Below, in pieces: positions 5,743 through 7,650 of a stretch of 7,650 nt of DNA. The position numbers were made by a program, and so were the translations under genes. The notes under the pieces were generated by a model. The model ran no database searches. It saw only the letters and a program-made list of their open reading frames with translations, and was not told the origin of the DNA. Origin of the DNA: Verrucomicrobiota bacterium (GTDB lineage: Bacteria; Verrucomicrobiota; Kiritimatiellia; B70-G9); contig QNAJ01000065.1 of NCBI GenBank assembly GCA_003641465.1, forward strand, positions 1-7,650, in the 5' to 3' direction. Within the stretch, counting starts at the first letter, position 1, and each line of letters opens with the position of its first letter.

Positions 5743-6701
5743 ATTTCGGATCGGAAATGAACGACGATACCTCTCCTGCCGCTGCCGCGGCCCACAATCG
5801 CAGCCGGTGGGAACCGGGTTACGTCCGCCTGCTTCACAGGGGCGAGCTGGCGCAACGCATCGAGGCCGCCCGGCAGCGACTCACCCCATGCCGCCTGTGT
5901 TCCCGCCGTTGCGGGGTCGACCGGCTCAACGATGAACGGGGGTTCTGCCTCATCGGCCGCCAGCCGGTGGTCTCGAGCGCCTTCCCCCATCACGGTGAAG
6001 AGGATTGCCTTCGGGGCACCCAAGGAAGTGGAACGATTTTTTTCAGCGGCTGCAACCTGCAATGTGTATTCTGCCAGAACTTCGATATCAGCCACACAGC
6101 ACGCGGCGCGCTGATGGATCCACCATCGCTGGCGGAACTCATGCTGCGGCTGCAAGGTTTGGGGTGCCACAATATCAACCTGGTAACCCCCACTCATGTC
6201 ACCCCGCAGATCCTGGAAGCGCTGGTCCTGGCCGTACCGGAGGGCTTGCGGCTTCCCCTGGTGTATAACTGCGGGGGCTACGAAGATGTGGAAACACTGC
6301 GGCTGCTGGAAGGAATCATTGATATCTACATGCCGGACTTCAAATTCTGGGATCCGGAAAAGGCCCGTCTTTACCTCAATGCCTCCGACTATCCGGAGAT
6401 AGCGCGGCGGGCTGTGCGCGAAATGCACCGCCAGGTAGGGGATCTGGTCATGGATGAGAAGGGCCTGGCGCGACGTGGCCTTTTGGTACGCCACCTGGTT
6501 ATGCCCGGCTGCCTGGACGACACCCGCGCCATTCTTCAATTTCTCCGGGAACTTTCACCAGGGACCGCGGTCAACGTAATGGCTCAATACCGGCCCGCGG
6601 GTATGGTTGACTCCCGGCGGCACCCGCAGATCAATCGCGGAATCACCCACCGGGAATATCTGGATGCCTTGGATGCCGCCGCTGGTCTGCGCCTGGTGTG
6701 A
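5715..6701 (+). CDS. Radical SAM protein, PflX/COG1313 type (pyruvate formate-lyase activating enzyme homologue)
   Basis: Predicted iron-sulfur enzyme that cleaves S-adenosylmethionine to make a 5'-deoxyadenosyl radical. The core motif CNLQCVFC (C113, C117, C120 from ATG 5715) is the CX3CX2C that binds the 4Fe-4S cluster, within FFSGCNLQCVFCQNFDIS, typical of COG1313. An upstream cysteine set PCRLCSRRCGV...GFC (C59, C62, C66, C78) is also typical and may bind a second metal or cluster. Later family blocks are NINLVTPTHVTP, VYNCGGYEDVETL, IDIYMPDFKFW, RGLLVRHLVMPG and VMAQYRP. Its 328 residues match the family's usual length of about 300, with a poorly conserved N-terminal extension of some 35 residues that depends on the start chosen. 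The gene overlaps the TPR gene by 28 bp, so coupled translation is likely. No glycyl radical enzyme is visible in the window. The substrate is unknown. Confidence 0.93.
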   Translation: MAGSPSRPVNFGSEMNDDTSPAAAAAHNRSRWEPGYVRLLHRGELAQRIEAARQRLTPCRLCSRRCGVDRLNDERGFCLIGRQPVVSSAFPHHGEEDCLRGTQGSGTIFFSGCNLQCVFCQNFDISHTARGALMDPPSLAELMLRLQGLGCHNINLVTPTHVTPQILEALVLAVPEGLRLPLVYNCGGYEDVETLRLLEGIIDIYMPDFKFWDPEKARLYLNASDYPEIARRAVREMHRQVGDLVMDEKGLARRGLLVRHLVMPGCLDDTRAILQFLRELSPGTAVNVMAQYRPAGMVDSRRHPQINRGITHREYLDALDAAAGLRLV

Positions 6702-6706
6702 GCGGA

Positions 6707-7650
6707 TCAGCCACGGATCGGAGTCCGAAGTTCCGCATTCGTCAGCAGGTCGTTTTCCAGCAAGGCTGCAATTCGCGCCGCAATGGTTCCCGGCTTCCCG
6801 CTACCGATACGCCGTCCGTCAACCTCGACGATGGGAGCCACATCTATCGTGGTACCCAACGCAATAACCTCGCTCGCCCGGTACAGGTCGTCACGAAAAA
6901 TGTCGGTCTTGCGTACTCCGCAAAGATCCTTTCCCGTTACCGACTTCTGTACCAATTCCGCCACCCGGTCTGCGGTGGTTCCGGGCAGGATCCTGCCGTC
7001 GGAAGGAAAAACCAGCCATTGGTCGGTGGTAATAACCGCGATACTCTCGGTGGCTCCTTCAGTGACCCTTCCGTTCTCGTCCACGCCGATGGGAAACTCC
7101 GCGCCGCGCTCCAACGCCGCCTTTTTCATAAGGACGTTCGGCAGGTAATTGCAGGTCTTGAACCGGGAGAGGAACTTCGAGCCCCAGGCAGCTACTTCCA
7201 CGGTGGCAGCCTTGGCACCCCGCGGGCAGCGGCGGTAGTAAGGGAGCGGAAGCTCCGCTGCAACGGCGTAGATCTGGCTGCCCAGCGTCTCCTCCGGAGA
7301 AACCGAAAGCGATCCCGGCCCGCGGGAAACAACCAGCCTTATCTGGCAATCGTCGCGGCCTGACGCCGCCGCGACCTCGCAACAGATTCTGACCAATTCC
7401 TCATCCCCCACCGGTACCGGCAGGCCGATGGCGCCAGCGGAAGCCCGCAGGCGGCGCAGGTGGGCCGGAAGATTGTACAGTGCGCCGCGAACGCATTTGA
7501 TGGTCTCAAACACCCCGTCGCCCCGGTGAACCAGATGATCATCAAACGGCACCAGCATCCAGCCCGGATCGGTCACCACGCCCCCGAACCAGGTGGAATA
7601 CATCGCCAGGCAGCAGGTCCGGTCTTTCCGGCGTTCCTCGAGGATGCGAG
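6707..7650 (-). CDS. Class IV PLP-dependent aminotransferase (branched-chain/D-amino acid aminotransferase or ADC lyase-like), 5' end probably outside the window
   Basis: Fold-type IV PLP enzyme, either an aminotransferase or aminodeoxychorismate lyase. Counting from the first in-window ATG (7603): DDHLVHRGDGVFETIK (21-36), RLVVSRG (89-95), the likely Schiff-base lysine K149 in SRFKTCNYL, VTEGATESIAVI (180-191) with the conserved E182, LPGTTADRV (206-214) and ALGTTIDVAPI (248-258), a phosphate-binding-type segment. The family is certain; the choice among BCAT, D-amino acid aminotransferase and PabC is not. The frame has no stop between 7603 and the window edge and reads RILEERRKDRTCCLA before M1. 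The family member I recall with this 'YSxxxGGxVTDP' start carries an N-terminal extension, so the true start is probably beyond 7650; a start at 7603 (298 residues) remains possible. Its stop is 5 bp from the stop of the convergent radical SAM gene. Confidence 0.93.
   Translation of the reverse strand, partial: RILEERRKDRTCCLAMYSTWFGGVVTDPGWMLVPFDDHLVHRGDGVFETIKCVRGALYNLPAHLRRLRASAGAIGLPVPVGDEELVRICCEVAAASGRDDCQIRLVVSRGPGSLSVSPEETLGSQIYAVAAELPLPYYRRCPRGAKAATVEVAAWGSKFLSRFKTCNYLPNVLMKKAALERGAEFPIGVDENGRVTEGATESIAVITTDQWLVFPSDGRILPGTTADRVAELVQKSVTGKDLCGVRKTDIFRDDLYRASEVIALGTTIDVAPIVEVDGRRIGSGKPGTIAARIAALLENDLLTNAELRTPIRG

Noticed and set aside
5191..6539. Minus-strand open frames (5191-5733 and 5730-6539) opposite the TPR and radical SAM genes
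   Set aside because: Both lie opposite genes with clear family motifs and show no recognisable motif of their own.
6698..7363. Open frame of 221 codons on the + strand after the radical SAM gene
   Set aside because: Antisense to the aminotransferase, which carries the catalytic lysine and the other family motifs in the opposite strand.

Overview
The window is a gene-dense piece of a bacterial chromosome. It is G+C rich by eye (not computed) and has no mobile elements, tRNA/rRNA genes or CRISPR arrays that I can see. Two transcription units diverge from a gap of about 75 bp at 3215-3288, and a further gene enters from the right edge and converges on the rightward unit. The proteins suggest a Gram-negative-type bacterium: a lipoprotein signal with TPR modules, a tandem pair of CNNM-type transporters with an 'ETG'-type partner, and an aminotransferase with a 'DDHLVHRGDGVFE' start. 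From memory of family sequences these recall Planctomycetes/Verrucomicrobia/Kiritimatiellae-type genomes. This placement is a weak inference and no marker gene here settles it.

Leftward unit (3214 to 1). A full-length CNNM/CBS/CorC-domain membrane protein is followed, with a 4-bp ATGA overlap, by a shorter CNNM/CBS paralogue lacking the C-terminal CorC domain. About 140 bp further on comes elongation factor G, whose first 291 residues lie in the window. The two membrane proteins look like co-translated partners for Mg2+ or other cation transport. EF-G is the housekeeping ribosomal translocase, or a paralogue of it, and is not preceded by rpsL/rpsG as in the classical str operon.

Rightward unit (3289 to 6701). 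A YjbQ/UPF0047 protein is followed after 12 bp by a 685-residue TPR lipoprotein-like protein, then by a PflX-type (COG1313) radical SAM enzyme whose start overlaps the TPR gene. The tight spacing suggests one operon, but no known pathway connects the three products.

Right edge (7650 to 6707, minus strand). A class IV PLP-dependent aminotransferase ends 5 bp from the stop of the radical SAM gene, with no visible terminator between them. Its reading frame stays open to the window edge, so it probably starts outside.

The points most worth a second look are the overlapping divergent promoter candidates with a perfect 7-bp hairpin at 3230-3304, the asymmetric CNNM pair, the three-module TPR lipoprotein with a strongly basic linker, and the unexplained yjbQ-TPR-radical SAM operon. 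I did not find a clear-cut new defence or mobile system.
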